NCBI GenBank assembly: GCA_963757135.1 | Contig: CAVWQE010000005.1 | Location: 248,001-312,000 of the forward strand | Length of the DNA: 64,000 nt | Origin: Gp1-AA145 sp963757135 | GTDB lineage: Bacteria > Acidobacteriota > Terriglobia > Terriglobales > Acidobacteriaceae | Reading direction: 5' to 3' | Shown here: piece by piece, positions 34,512-42,618 of the stretch | How positions within the stretch are numbered: position 1 is the first letter of the stretch | How the letters are laid out: every line of letters begins with the position of its first letter | Made by a program: the position numbers and the translations under genes | The notes under the pieces: generated by a model | Database searches by the model: none | What the model was told of the DNA's origin: nothing | Seen by the model: only the letters and a program-made list of their open reading frames with translations

Positions 34512-36386
34512 ATGTGCGGAATTGTGGGTTATGTCGGCAAGAAGCGCGTGGTTCCGGTAATTCTCGACGGATTGCGCAGGCTCGAGTACCGAGGATATGA
34601 CTCGGCCGGAATAGCCGTATGCGGGAACGGCGACGGGCTGCAGATTCGCCGCGCCGAAGGCAAGCTGCGAAATCTCGAAGAGGTCATCCGCCTCAAGCCG
34701 TTGGACGGCACCTATGGCATCGGCCACACCCGTTGGGCGACCCATGGCCGGCCGACGGAAGAGAACGCCCACCCTCATCGCGATTGTAGCGGCAAAGTTG
34801 TGGTCGTACACAACGGCATCATTGAGAACTACGTTTCCCTGAAGCGCAAGCTCGCCGAGGAAGGCCATCGCTTCACTACCGAGACCGATACCGAAGTCAT
34901 CGCCCACATGATTGAGAAGTATTACGTGCAAGGCGGAAATGGTCATCGGCCGTCGCTCGAAGAGGCGGTGCGCAAGACGGTGACGCAGTTGACCGGGGTA
35001 TTTGCACTGGCGGTCATCTCGGTTGACGAGCCCAACAAGATTGTCGCGGCGCGCAATGGCCCGCCGGCGGTTATTGGACTGGGCAAGGACGAATACTTTG
35101 TTGCTTCAGACGTTCCCGCGATTCTGTATCACACCCGCGATTTGTTTTTTCTAGCGGATGGAGATCTCGCAGTCATTACTCCCGAAGGCGTGCGCCTCAC
35201 CGATTTCAACGGCCAGCCTATTACTCGCCAGGTACAGCACGTGACCTGGGACCCGATCATGGCCGAAAAGGGCGGCTTCAAGCATTTCATGCTCAAAGAG
35301 ATCTACGAGCAGCCGCGTTCCGTCCGCGATACGACTCTGGGCAGAATCTCGCAGGAAACCGGGCACGTTTTCCTTGACGAGATGGAGATCAGCGAATCGG
35401 AGTTCAAAGCGGCCAAGAAAATCAACATCGCCGCTTGCGGCACTAGTTGGCATGCAGCTCAGGCCGGCAAGTTCATGATCGAGCGCATGGCGCGCATTCC
35501 CGTCGAAGTGGATTACGCCAGCGAATGGCGTTATCGGGACCCCATCGTTCCTTCTGAGACAATCACCATCGTGATTTCGCAATCCGGCGAAACTGCTGAC
35601 ACCATCGCAGCGCAGCGTGAAGCGAAGGCCAAAGGATCGAAGACGCTTGCCATCTGCAACGTTGTAGGCTCGATGATCACCCGCGAGGCGGCAGGAACAA
35701 TCTATACCCATGCTGGTCCGGAAATTGGAGTGGCGTCGACCAAGGCTTTTACGGCGCAGCTCACGGCTTTATATCTGTTTGCGCTTTATTTGGGGCAAGT
35801 GCGTGGGCCTATTTCGTCGGAGCAGGCCAAGGATTCCGTTCATGAGTTGACGCGTATTCCGGGAAAACTCGAGCACCTGCTTACTCACGAAGAAGACTGC
35901 GAAGACCTGGCCAAGCAGTACGTTCGCTCCCAGGATTTCCTATTTCTGGGACGGGGCATTCACTACCCCATCGCTCTCGAAGGCGCACTCAAGCTGAAAG
36001 AAATTTCATACATTCACGCCGAAGGATATCCCGCGGGCGAGATGAAGCACGGGCCAAACGCACTGATCGACGAGAACCTTCCGGTTGTGATCATTGCGAC
36101 GCGCGATCCCAAAGACGCGCTGTCGATGGTTCGCTACGAGAAGACTTGTTCGAATCTGAAAGAAGTCAAAGCCCGCTCGGGCGTGGTAATTGCACTGGCA
36201 ACAGACGGCGATCACGAGATCAAAGAAGCGGCCGACCACGTGATCTATATTCCGCAAGCTCCGGAAGAGCTGCTGCCGATTCTAGAAATCGTTCCGCTGC
36301 AGTTGCTGGCGTATCACATTGCCGTGCGCCGCGGCTGCGATGTCGACCAACCGAGAAACTTGGCGAAGTCAGTGACGGTGGAGTAG
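34512..36386 (+). CDS. glmS: Glutamine-fructose-6-phosphate aminotransferase (isomerizing)
   Basis: A 624-residue enzyme that makes glucosamine-6-phosphate, the entry to peptidoglycan and LPS sugars. N-terminal glutaminase domain with the catalytic Cys2 (MCGIVGYVG), then two SIS sugar-isomerase domains (for example CGTSWHAAQAGKF and SQSGETADT), and the C-terminal DQPRNLAKSVTVE typical of GlmS. Complete length. Preceded by purS on the same strand, so possibly co-transcribed. No ribozyme is apparent in the short leader. Confidence 0.96.
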   Translation: MCGIVGYVGKKRVVPVILDGLRRLEYRGYDSAGIAVCGNGDGLQIRRAEGKLRNLEEVIRLKPLDGTYGIGHTRWATHGRPTEENAHPHRDCSGKVVVVHNGIIENYVSLKRKLAEEGHRFTTETDTEVIAHMIEKYYVQGGNGHRPSLEEAVRKTVTQLTGVFALAVISVDEPNKIVAARNGPPAVIGLGKDEYFVASDVPAILYHTRDLFFLADGDLAVITPEGVRLTDFNGQPITRQVQHVTWDPIMAEKGGFKHFMLKEIYEQPRSVRDTTLGRISQETGHVFLDEMEISESEFKAAKKINIAACGTSWHAAQAGKFMIERMARIPVEVDYASEWRYRDPIVPSETITIVISQSGETADTIAAQREAKAKGSKTLAICNVVGSMITREAAGTIYTHAGPEIGVASTKAFTAQLTALYLFALYLGQVRGPISSEQAKDSVHELTRIPGKLEHLLTHEEDCEDLAKQYVRSQDFLFLGRGIHYPIALEGALKLKEISYIHAEGYPAGEMKHGPNALIDENLPVVIIATRDPKDALSMVRYEKTCSNLKEVKARSGVVIALATDGDHEIKEAADHVIYIPQAPEELLPILEIVPLQLLAYHIAVRRGCDVDQPRNLAKSVTVE

Positions 36387-36392
36387 GCGGGT

Positions 36393-36785
36393 TCAGTATT
36401 CGGCGGCTTCTACGTCTGTCTTGCGAAAATCATTCCCTTTGAAAAGCAGCGGTTCACGCTTGTCCTTTGCCAAAGCGTAGGCGAAGCAATCGCCAAGGTT
36501 GAGTCCGGCCCGGTGGCGCCCTTTGCCGAAATCGCGGTAGGCGTCGCGGGCGAGTCGTGCCTGGTCGACTGTGACAGGCTCGAGAAGAACCTGTGTCTCA
36601 CGCACGAAATCATCCAAACGCCGGCTGAGCGCCTGGTTACCGCGGGAATCGAGAACGAGAGCCGCCTCAACATAGCTGACCACTGATATACGACACTCTG
36701 GCGCTTCCTCAATGGCCTCGGCGAACTCTCGCGCCTCACTCTCTAACCCCAAGATGGCTAAAATTGCCGAACTATCGACAATCAC
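36393..36785 (-). CDS. vapC: VapC-type PIN-domain ribonuclease toxin
   Basis: A 130-residue PIN-domain endonuclease. Acidic metal-binding residues are visible: the Asp in MIVDSSAIL, the Glu in SYVEAALVL, and the Asp in NLGDCFAYALA, with the final FKGNDF typical of VapC. The start overlaps the vapB stop by 4 bp, the usual order antitoxin then toxin. The target RNA is unknown. Confidence 0.92.
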   Translation of the reverse strand: MIVDSSAILAILGLESEAREFAEAIEEAPECRISVVSYVEAALVLDSRGNQALSRRLDDFVRETQVLLEPVTVDQARLARDAYRDFGKGRHRAGLNLGDCFAYALAKDKREPLLFKGNDFRKTDVEAAEY

Positions 36786-37024
36786 TTGGGCAAGCCTTTC
36801 TCGTCATAAAGAAGTTCCGCGTGGTCAGGCAAAGGCTTCCCTTTCAGGAGGGCGGCGGATTCTTTGGCGATCTTCATAATCCGTTCTGCCATCCCTTTAC
36901 TCTTTACGCGGTTCAAGCGTTCCCGAACCGCCGTAGTCACTGCAGCGGTCAGACTCTCTCCCGTTATGGCGGCGAGTTCCTGGGCCAGGCGATGAGCTTC
37001 TTCATTCTTGATGTTCAGGCTCAT
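36782..37024 (-). CDS. vapB: VapB-type antitoxin
   Basis: An 80-residue antitoxin of the family whose N-terminus reads MSLNIKNEEAHRLAQELA, with a central TGESLTAAVTTAVRERL region and a C-terminal tail that would block the toxin. It overlaps vapC by 4 bp. Its upstream region carries the operator at 37029-37061, which lies inside the end of the membrane protein gene at 37002; the two reading frames on the same strand overlap. Confidence 0.92.
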   Translation of the reverse strand: MSLNIKNEEAHRLAQELAAITGESLTAAVTTAVRERLNRVKSKGMAERIMKIAKESAALLKGKPLPDHAELLYDEKGLPK

Positions 37025-38660
37025 GGCAGAATTCTACCATATGATGGTAGAATTCTACCATCTTGAAGAGCACATAAATCAGTCCCGCAATTCCGAAGCC
37101 CCATACGGCAAACGCCGCGTCGAACACCCATCTAGGAGCGGCGCCAATCCGGCGCAGCACAAACGGCAAAAAGTTCCAGCAGGTGATGTGCTGGTAATCC
37201 CACTGGTCGTATCCCATGGCGTCGGTGTTAAGGCCCCAAGCGTCCATTTTGCCGAGAGCGAATGCGACGATGTTCTTGAAGCGCAGCCAGATCACGAACC
37301 GCGAACCCAGGTCTTCAATCTGATAAATTTCGAGCGGCAGCCAGAAAGCTATTGAGGCGAACTGAATGAGCAGGCTGGCGCCGATCAGGAATATTCCCAA
37401 TACGCGCACAGGCCTGCCCAATTGAGCGCCAAACTTCAGCAGCAGCGGGACCGAGATGAACGCCGCCATTGCAGCTGCAGTCGAAACGTAGCGATCTCCC
37501 CAGGCGAAGTTGCCGCTCCATACGGTGTAACGCGCGTAGAGACAGATGTAACCGAGGACGAGAAGAAATCCCGTGATTACATAGGCCTTGATCGCCGGGT
37601 TGAATCGCTTCCACGCTAGCAAGACGGTAATTATGGTGAGCAAAATCAGTGGATCGAATAGGAAGATCGACTTTTCGGGGGAGATCAGCGGCCCGAGGAA
37701 GCCGACATGAAACGGCGTCTCCCAGGGATATTTTGCAGGCAATGTTGGATCCTGCCAGCGGTGCTCGATGCTGAAGTAATGAACATACGTCGTCGTCCAG
37801 TTGCCGAAGCGGTAGAACTGGTAGAAGCGATCGAGGAAGAGAAAGAGGCAATAAATCGGCAATGCAACTTTCAAATAGCTAATCAATCGCTTTCGGAAGA
37901 ATGCTGTCGAGATACGCTCGACCGGACGGGCCTGGAGACCCGTCCCTATACGTGTGGTGCCTGTACCAGGACGGTTCTCGAACCAAAGCACCAGCATGAG
38001 AAATGCGGCGACTGCGATTAAATCCAGACCAGTGGTCAGGCGGGTCAGCAAGTTCAATCCGAGCGCTGCGGATCCGATCAGCAACGCCCGGGTGCTTCCG
38101 CTTCGCAGCCACTCATATTGAAAACAGAATCCGGTCATCGTGAGCACCATGATGTAGTTGTTCTCCATCATGTTCTGCGTGTAGTGGAGATGAGTGGTGC
38201 AGAAGAGGAGCGCGAGGACACCGGCGATCGCCTCGAGTTCGGAAAATCCGAGCAGAAGAAGAAAGCGATAACAAACCAGAGCCGTCAGAACGCTGATGAG
38301 CGTATTGACCGAGTAGGTGACGAATATGTTTCGCACCGTCGGATCGGTATCGCCGTAATCAGAAAAGACCGGCAATTTCGAGATGCCGGTGCCAACTATG
38401 TCGAAGGGCAGAAGCAACAGCGGCTGCCCGATTCCGTACCAGTCGTAAAGCTTTCCGCCACGGCCGTGAACGCCGAACTCGGGATATTCGTTCGGAAAAA
38501 CCGCAGGCTGTGAGGTCCAGAATGAGTGCGCCGTTTGCAGGCGATGCATGGTGTCGGCCGAACCAAGTTCGCCGGATTGAACAGAAAATGCCAGCAGGCC
38601 GGCGCACATCGCCAGCCAGAAAACAGATCTTTTCAGTGTACGTCGAGGTTGCGCCACCAT
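37002..38660 (-). CDS. Multi-pass membrane protein, possible glycosyltransferase or mannosyltransferase
   Basis: A 552-residue inner-membrane protein with about ten hydrophobic helices and an extended polar loop near the N-terminus (ADTMHRLQTAHSFW). Layout and loop fit GT-C-type lipid-linked sugar transferases, but no decisive motif is seen. Residues about 231-252 (start RPGTGTTRIGTGLQARP) are encoded by a palindromic repeat and look inserted. The C-terminus (KMVEFYHHMVEFCH) is encoded by the vapBC operator and runs 23 bp into vapB. Function is uncertain. Confidence 0.6.
   Translation of the reverse strand: MVAQPRRTLKRSVFWLAMCAGLLAFSVQSGELGSADTMHRLQTAHSFWTSQPAVFPNEYPEFGVHGRGGKLYDWYGIGQPLLLLPFDIVGTGISKLPVFSDYGDTDPTVRNIFVTYSVNTLISVLTALVCYRFLLLLGFSELEAIAGVLALLFCTTHLHYTQNMMENNYIMVLTMTGFCFQYEWLRSGSTRALLIGSAALGLNLLTRLTTGLDLIAVAAFLMLVLWFENRPGTGTTRIGTGLQARPVERISTAFFRKRLISYLKVALPIYCLFLFLDRFYQFYRFGNWTTTYVHYFSIEHRWQDPTLPAKYPWETPFHVGFLGPLISPEKSIFLFDPLILLTIITVLLAWKRFNPAIKAYVITGFLLVLGYICLYARYTVWSGNFAWGDRYVSTAAAMAAFISVPLLLKFGAQLGRPVRVLGIFLIGASLLIQFASIAFWLPLEIYQIEDLGSRFVIWLRFKNIVAFALGKMDAWGLNTDAMGYDQWDYQHITCWNFLPFVLRRIGAAPRWVFDAAFAVWGFGIAGLIYVLFKMVEFYHHMVEFCHEPEHQE
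37029..37061. promoter_or_regulatory. vapBC operator
   Basis: The 12-mer GAATTCTACCAT occurs at 37029-37040 and 37050-37061 in direct orientation (21 bp apart, about two helical turns), and inverted at 37044-37055. Together they make overlapping palindromes 5 bp upstream of vapB. VapBC complexes usually repress through such repeats. Confidence 0.75.
37924..37945. repeat. Palindromic repeat inside a coding sequence
   Basis: GGACGGG (37924-37930) and CCCGTCC (37939-37945) form a hairpin. The core matches the GGACGGG...CCCGTCC arms of the intergenic repeat at 44435-44456. Here it is in frame within the membrane protein gene. Confidence 0.5.
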
Positions 38661-38672
38661 GAGAATTGAATG

Positions 38673-39674
38673 TTACGGCAGAGATGCTCGGGACGCGAAC
38701 ACTTCGGCTGCAGCTTTCACGGTGTTGCAGTGTATCGTCACCGTGTCTTCTACTCTCCGCGCATAGCCGCCGGCGTAGGTGACCATTACCGGAATGTTTT
38801 GCGCTTGGGCAACGCGGAAGACGAGTTCATCGCGCCGTTTCAATCCTTCGATCGTCAGTGCCATCCCGCCGAGTTGATCTTCGCGATAAGGATCGGCTCC
38901 GGCAAGGTAGCAGATGAGGTCGGGCGTTAACTGGCGGAGGCCAGAGCTCAGCGCATTGTCGAGCCAGGCGAGATAGTCGTCATCGGTGATGCCGTCGGGC
39001 AGATCCACATCAATTGAAGACGGGGGCTTTTGCGCTGGATAATTGTTCTCCTGATGCAGCGAAATGGTGAATACGTCGCCGTCGTGTGTGCCCCGCATGA
39101 GCGGTTTTCGTCCCAGAATAGCCGGACCGCTCGAAGGCAGAGACTGGCTGACAGTCCGCGTGCCCGCAAAAATCGCCGCGGTGCCGTTGCCGTGATGGAC
39201 GTCGCAATCAACCGTCATCGCCGTGCGAATTTTATTGTCGCGCTGCATGCGTCGAATCGCAACTGCGACGTCGTTGATCATGCAGAATCCCTCGCCGTGA
39301 TCAGGGAAAGCGTGATGGAATCCGCCGCCGATGTTTACTGCCACGCCATCCTTCAATGCATGCTGCGCGGCGAGAATTGATCCGCCAGCTGCGAGCCAGA
39401 ACGCGTGCACAAGCTCAGGCGAATATGGAACTTCAAGCTGCATTTCCTCGCGGACAGAAAGCGTTCCAGTTTTCAATTTCTGCAGGTATTGCGACGTGTG
39501 CACGAGAAGAACATCCTGATCCGCAGCAGGTTGGGGCGTAATGAAGTCCGAGGGATCGGCTGTTCCGGATTCGATCAACTGCCGGTGCACGCGTCGGTAT
39601 TTTTCAGCGGGAAAAACGTGCTGACCGATCGGCAAGTAGTATCCGTCGCTGAAGATGAGCTTGAAGGGCAGCAT
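38673..39674 (-). CDS. Histone-deacetylase-family (AcuC/HDAC-like) hydrolase
   Basis: A 333-residue zinc amidohydrolase that would deacetylate proteins or small amides. Zinc and charge-relay residues sit in GGGFHHAFPDHGEGFC, DCDVHHGNGT and AGADPY. Between the FAG and DVFTISLHQ motifs there is an extra stretch of about 24 residues (starting TVSQSLPSSG), encoded between two GTGCCC-GCA boundaries at about 39089-39168; it is in frame and looks like an inserted repeat. The rest has full family length. Confidence 0.85.
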   Translation of the reverse strand: MLPFKLIFSDGYYLPIGQHVFPAEKYRRVHRQLIESGTADPSDFITPQPAADQDVLLVHTSQYLQKLKTGTLSVREEMQLEVPYSPELVHAFWLAAGGSILAAQHALKDGVAVNIGGGFHHAFPDHGEGFCMINDVAVAIRRMQRDNKIRTAMTVDCDVHHGNGTAAIFAGTRTVSQSLPSSGPAILGRKPLMRGTHDGDVFTISLHQENNYPAQKPPSSIDVDLPDGITDDDYLAWLDNALSSGLRQLTPDLICYLAGADPYREDQLGGMALTIEGLKRRDELVFRVAQAQNIPVMVTYAGGYARRVEDTVTIHCNTVKAAAEVFASRASLP

Positions 39675-39710
39675 CTGTAACGATCATACTCAACCACACT
39701 CAATCCCATT

Positions 39711-39930
39711 GTCATCCTGTGAGCGGAGTAAGTTCATTCGCTGCGCGAATGGACGAACGGAGTCGAAGGACCTGCTTTCAGTCTGAGTGGGCACGGGTGC
39801 TGCAGGGAATTCTCATCGCAGACCTCGATGCGGTAACGCCTGCAGGCGTAGTGGTGGCGCACGCGAGAAACAGGTCCTTCGACTGCACAGGAACTTCGCT
39901 TAGCGAAGTTCTCATTCCGCTCAGGATGAC
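39711..39930. repeat. Long inverted repeat of the GTCATCCTGAGCG family
   Basis: The left arm (39711-39774) and right arm (39871-39930) are imperfect reverse complements, each running from GTCATCCT to GTCGAAGGACC and carrying an inner GAAC/GTTC or ATTCG hairpin. About 96 bp of unique DNA lie between. A relative is at 43900-44112. Confidence 0.7.
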
Positions 39931-39933
39931 AGT

Positions 39934-40326
39934 TTATTTTTTCCGGTTAATCACCGGCGGCATCGGTCTTCGTATCGGCACGATCGCGCCGCGAGCCGGG
40001 TCGGCAACCATACTCGCCCGCGACATCACTTCCTGCTGAATGGCCTGCACGAAGTCCTGAATCTGCCGCTGCATCTCTTCCATGCGTTCGCGCATTTGCA
40101 GGATGATGGCGATTCCGCTGATGTTCACGCCCAGATCGCGCGCCAAGTTGAGGATAAACTCAAGTCGCATCAGATCTTCGTCGGTGTAGAGCCGCGTGTT
40201 GCCTTCGGTGCGCGATGGCTTGAGCAGACCTTCACGTTCATACAGGCGCAGTGTTTGCGGATGAATGCCATACATCTCGGCGACGGCCGAGATCATGTAC
40301 GCGCCTTTGGAACGGCGTTTAGTCAT
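39934..40326 (-). CDS. hspR: MerR-family heat-shock repressor HspR
   Basis: A 130-residue regulator. Winged-helix MerR domain: MISAVAEMYGIHPQTLRLYEREGL, then RTEGNTRLYTDEDL, followed by a coiled coil (MRERMEEMQRQIQDF). The DNA-binding region matches HspR, which represses dnaK-type operons with DnaK as co-repressor. It is not in the dnaK operon here: a permease and a GxxExxY gene lie between it and dnaJ. Confidence 0.9.
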   Translation of the reverse strand: MTKRRSKGAYMISAVAEMYGIHPQTLRLYEREGLLKPSRTEGNTRLYTDEDLMRLEFILNLARDLGVNISGIAIILQMRERMEEMQRQIQDFVQAIQQEVMSRASMVADPARGAIVPIRRPMPPVINRKK

Positions 40327-40404
40327 GCCAGGAGTCTAAAGCATAAATGATTCACGCAGGCCCGGGTGCCCTTACCCGGGCAGGCGATTGGCTGCCCAAA
40401 TCAT

Positions 40405-40444
40405 GCGGAGCTTTGCTCCGCAGGGCGGGTGAGGGCACCCGCCC
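40405..40444. repeat. Bipartite hairpin repeat
   Basis: Two adjacent perfect hairpins: GCGGAGC-TTT-GCTCCGC (40405-40421), then GGGCGGGTG-AGGG-CACCCGCCC (40423-40444). The same design recurs at 44416-44456. It is located between hspR and the permease and could serve as a terminator. Confidence 0.7.
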
Positions 40445-40463
40445 CTACGCGCATCAATGTAAT

Positions 40464-41900
40464 TTACTGGACCGGTTCAGGGGTTTCGTTCCCCGCCCAC
40501 CCTGCCGGCTTGAAGACCTGCTTAGCCACATACGCGAGCACTCCCGCGCCAATGACCGCCGCACCGAGCGCAAACGAACTGACACCCGCAACCTGCTCGC
40601 TTTGGCTGCGGATCAAGTCAAACCCGAGGAGCAAAACAGGAGGGATGCCGACCGCGATTGCTCCAAACATGCCTCCAGGCACGCGGAATGGACGCACCAA
40701 GTTCGGCTCGCGTACGCGCAGAACTACCAGGGCGGCAAACTCCAGTGCGAGACTCAGGCCATATACAAAGATGTCGAGCGTGATCAGCCGTTCGAAGCCA
40801 AGATTCAGGCACGCGGCCCACCCGATCGCCAGAGCGATGATCGCCACCCAGGGCGCGCGGCGGCGGTTGAGCTTACCAAAGAAACCGGGAAGCATGCCGT
40901 CCTGCGCCATCGCCAGCGGCAGGCGGGAATAGCTCATGACCAGCGCGTTGAACATGCCGAAGGCGCTGAACATGCCTCCGACTACAAGCGCAATACGCAG
41001 CAATGGCCCGCCGACCAGACCAGCAATGTCCGCCCACGACCCAGTCTCCCAGGCTCCAGCCGGAAGGCCTGTCATCCAGACTGCCGCAACAGGAACGATG
41101 TAGCTCAGCCCCACGATACAAACCGCGGCCAGCATAGCGCGCGGATAAGTCCGCTGCGGACGCTCAACTTCGGTGGCGATGGTCGAAGCGTTGTCCCAGC
41201 CCATGTAGTTCCACATGCAGATCAGCAGGCCGCCGATGAGGTCGACTTTGGATGTAGTCGGCCGGGTGACCGCGTGAAACAGCGCGCCGTACTTGACCGG
41301 AGAGAGCACCACCACCAGCAGAAATGGCGACGACAGCGCGAAGAACAGCCACAGCGAAGTCGTAGAAACGACCTTTACCCCGGCGATGTTCAGCAGCGCA
41401 CAGACGATGACGACCGCCAGCGCGACCATCAGTCCGCGATGATTGATCGAGAACCAGGGGAACAGGCGAGTGAGATACAAGGTGAACAGCGTCGGATAAA
41501 TCGCCATGTCGAACACTGACGCGGTCAGCGAAAGCCACGCTTCCTGGAATTTCCAGAAGTTACCCATGGCGCGGCGCACCCAGGCGTAGTAGCCGCCTTC
41601 AAAAGGCAGCGCGCTCGAGAGCTCGCCGATCATGAAGGCTGTGGGCAGGCTCCAGAGAAGCGGCGTGAGCACCAGAAAGAGAATCGCCCGGCCGTAACCG
41701 GCGCCGTGAACGATGTCCTCAATACCGTAGGTCCCGCCGGACACCATAAAGAAGGTGGCGGCGACCAGAGGCCAGAGCGTCAGACGGACGGATTTCTTTT
41801 TGCTTGCGGGAGAAGTGCGGGCGAGAGTTGCGGATGAGACTTGTGGTGGAGCGGCGCTAGCTGTTGCCAATTCCGATGGCTTCCTCCTCGAGCGACTCAC
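40464..41900 (-). CDS. Amino-acid permease, APC superfamily
   Basis: A 478-residue inner-membrane transporter with about 12 hydrophobic segments. The first-helix GGTYGIEDIVHGAGYG carries the unwound Gly-rich site of APC transporters; LPFEGGYYAWVRRAMG is the typical helix 3 region. Amino acids or amines are the likely substrates, exchanged or taken up with protons. The N-terminal 35 residues are polar and Ser/Ala-rich. It ends within a repeat-rich gap near hspR. Confidence 0.85.
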   Translation of the reverse strand: MSRSRRKPSELATASAAPPQVSSATLARTSPASKKKSVRLTLWPLVAATFFMVSGGTYGIEDIVHGAGYGRAILFLVLTPLLWSLPTAFMIGELSSALPFEGGYYAWVRRAMGNFWKFQEAWLSLTASVFDMAIYPTLFTLYLTRLFPWFSINHRGLMVALAVVIVCALLNIAGVKVVSTTSLWLFFALSSPFLLVVVLSPVKYGALFHAVTRPTTSKVDLIGGLLICMWNYMGWDNASTIATEVERPQRTYPRAMLAAVCIVGLSYIVPVAAVWMTGLPAGAWETGSWADIAGLVGGPLLRIALVVGGMFSAFGMFNALVMSYSRLPLAMAQDGMLPGFFGKLNRRRAPWVAIIALAIGWAACLNLGFERLITLDIFVYGLSLALEFAALVVLRVREPNLVRPFRVPGGMFGAIAVGIPPVLLLGFDLIRSQSEQVAGVSSFALGAAVIGAGVLAYVAKQVFKPAGWAGNETPEPVQ

Positions 41901-42059
41901 TCTCCATCCGGTTGCCCCATCCTTCCCGCGTTCTTTGCGGGAGGGTGGGTGAAATGAAGTTAGTTCGCAGGTTTAAATGTATTGAAAATTTCCACAGATG
42001 CAAGCAGAATCTTGTGAAATTTTGGTTGGAGGGCATGCGAGCGTAACGGCAACCCCTTT

Positions 42060-42578
42060 ACCACGAAGGACACAGAGGATCACTGAGGAACAACCTCTGC
42101 TCGCGGTTATTTTTCCCAGCCTTTGCCGTCGACCATACGCTTGATGCCATCCCGCAGGTGAGGGACGTGGAAATTGATCAGAAGCCCAACCTGCTTTCTA
42201 CTCAGGCGCAGATACGAGAGTAGCTGAGCCTGGTGCATGCGATGAAGCACATCTACGCACTTCACTTCGACAATCACGAGGTCATCTACTAGAAGGTCGA
42301 TACGAAAGCCGAGTTCGATTTCTTCGCCGTCGTAAACGACCGGTAACTCGACTTCGGTGAGGACTCGCAAACCTTGTTTTCTGAGCTCATGGGCAAGGCA
42401 GGCCTGATAAACGCTCTCAAGCAGCCCAGGTCCCAGAACCGTATGGACTTTCATCGCTGCCGTAATGATCAAACCGGTGATGTGATTAACGCGAGGGGCC
42501 GGGAGTGGCAAAGAGGCCATTCCAATTCCATATCACAAAATCAAAAAATACTCTGTGATCCTCAGTGCTCTCTGTGGT
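42060..42578. mobile_element. Candidate GxxExxY cassette with inverted flanks
   Basis: Imperfect inverted arms (42060-42088 and 42551-42578, about 24 of 29 positions matching; ACCAC then GAGGATCAC) surround only the GxxExxY gene, whose ends are 19 and 31 bp from the arms. The layout resembles a small mobile unit, but no transposase is encoded and no target duplication was identified. Confidence 0.35.
42107..42520 (-). CDS. GxxExxY protein
   Basis: A 137-residue protein of the GxxExxY family, named from the motif seen as GPGLLESVY. It includes a nuclease-like core (RIDLLVDDLVIVEVKC, similar to the D-ExK signature of PD-(D/E)XK folds). Molecular function is not established. It is framed closely by inverted repeats (see the cassette entry). 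Confidence 0.85.
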   Translation of the reverse strand: MASLPLPAPRVNHITGLIITAAMKVHTVLGPGLLESVYQACLAHELRKQGLRVLTEVELPVVYDGEEIELGFRIDLLVDDLVIVEVKCVDVLHRMHQAQLLSYLRLSRKQVGLLINFHVPHLRDGIKRMVDGKGWEK

Positions 42579-42618
42579 GAAAACGTTGTGCCGGTACCAC
42601 TTCGGGACTAAAAGTGAG

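Noticed and set aside
40347..41519. 390-residue plus-strand open frame
   Set aside because: Antisense to the amino-acid permease; composition is dominated by Arg, Asp and His with no domain.
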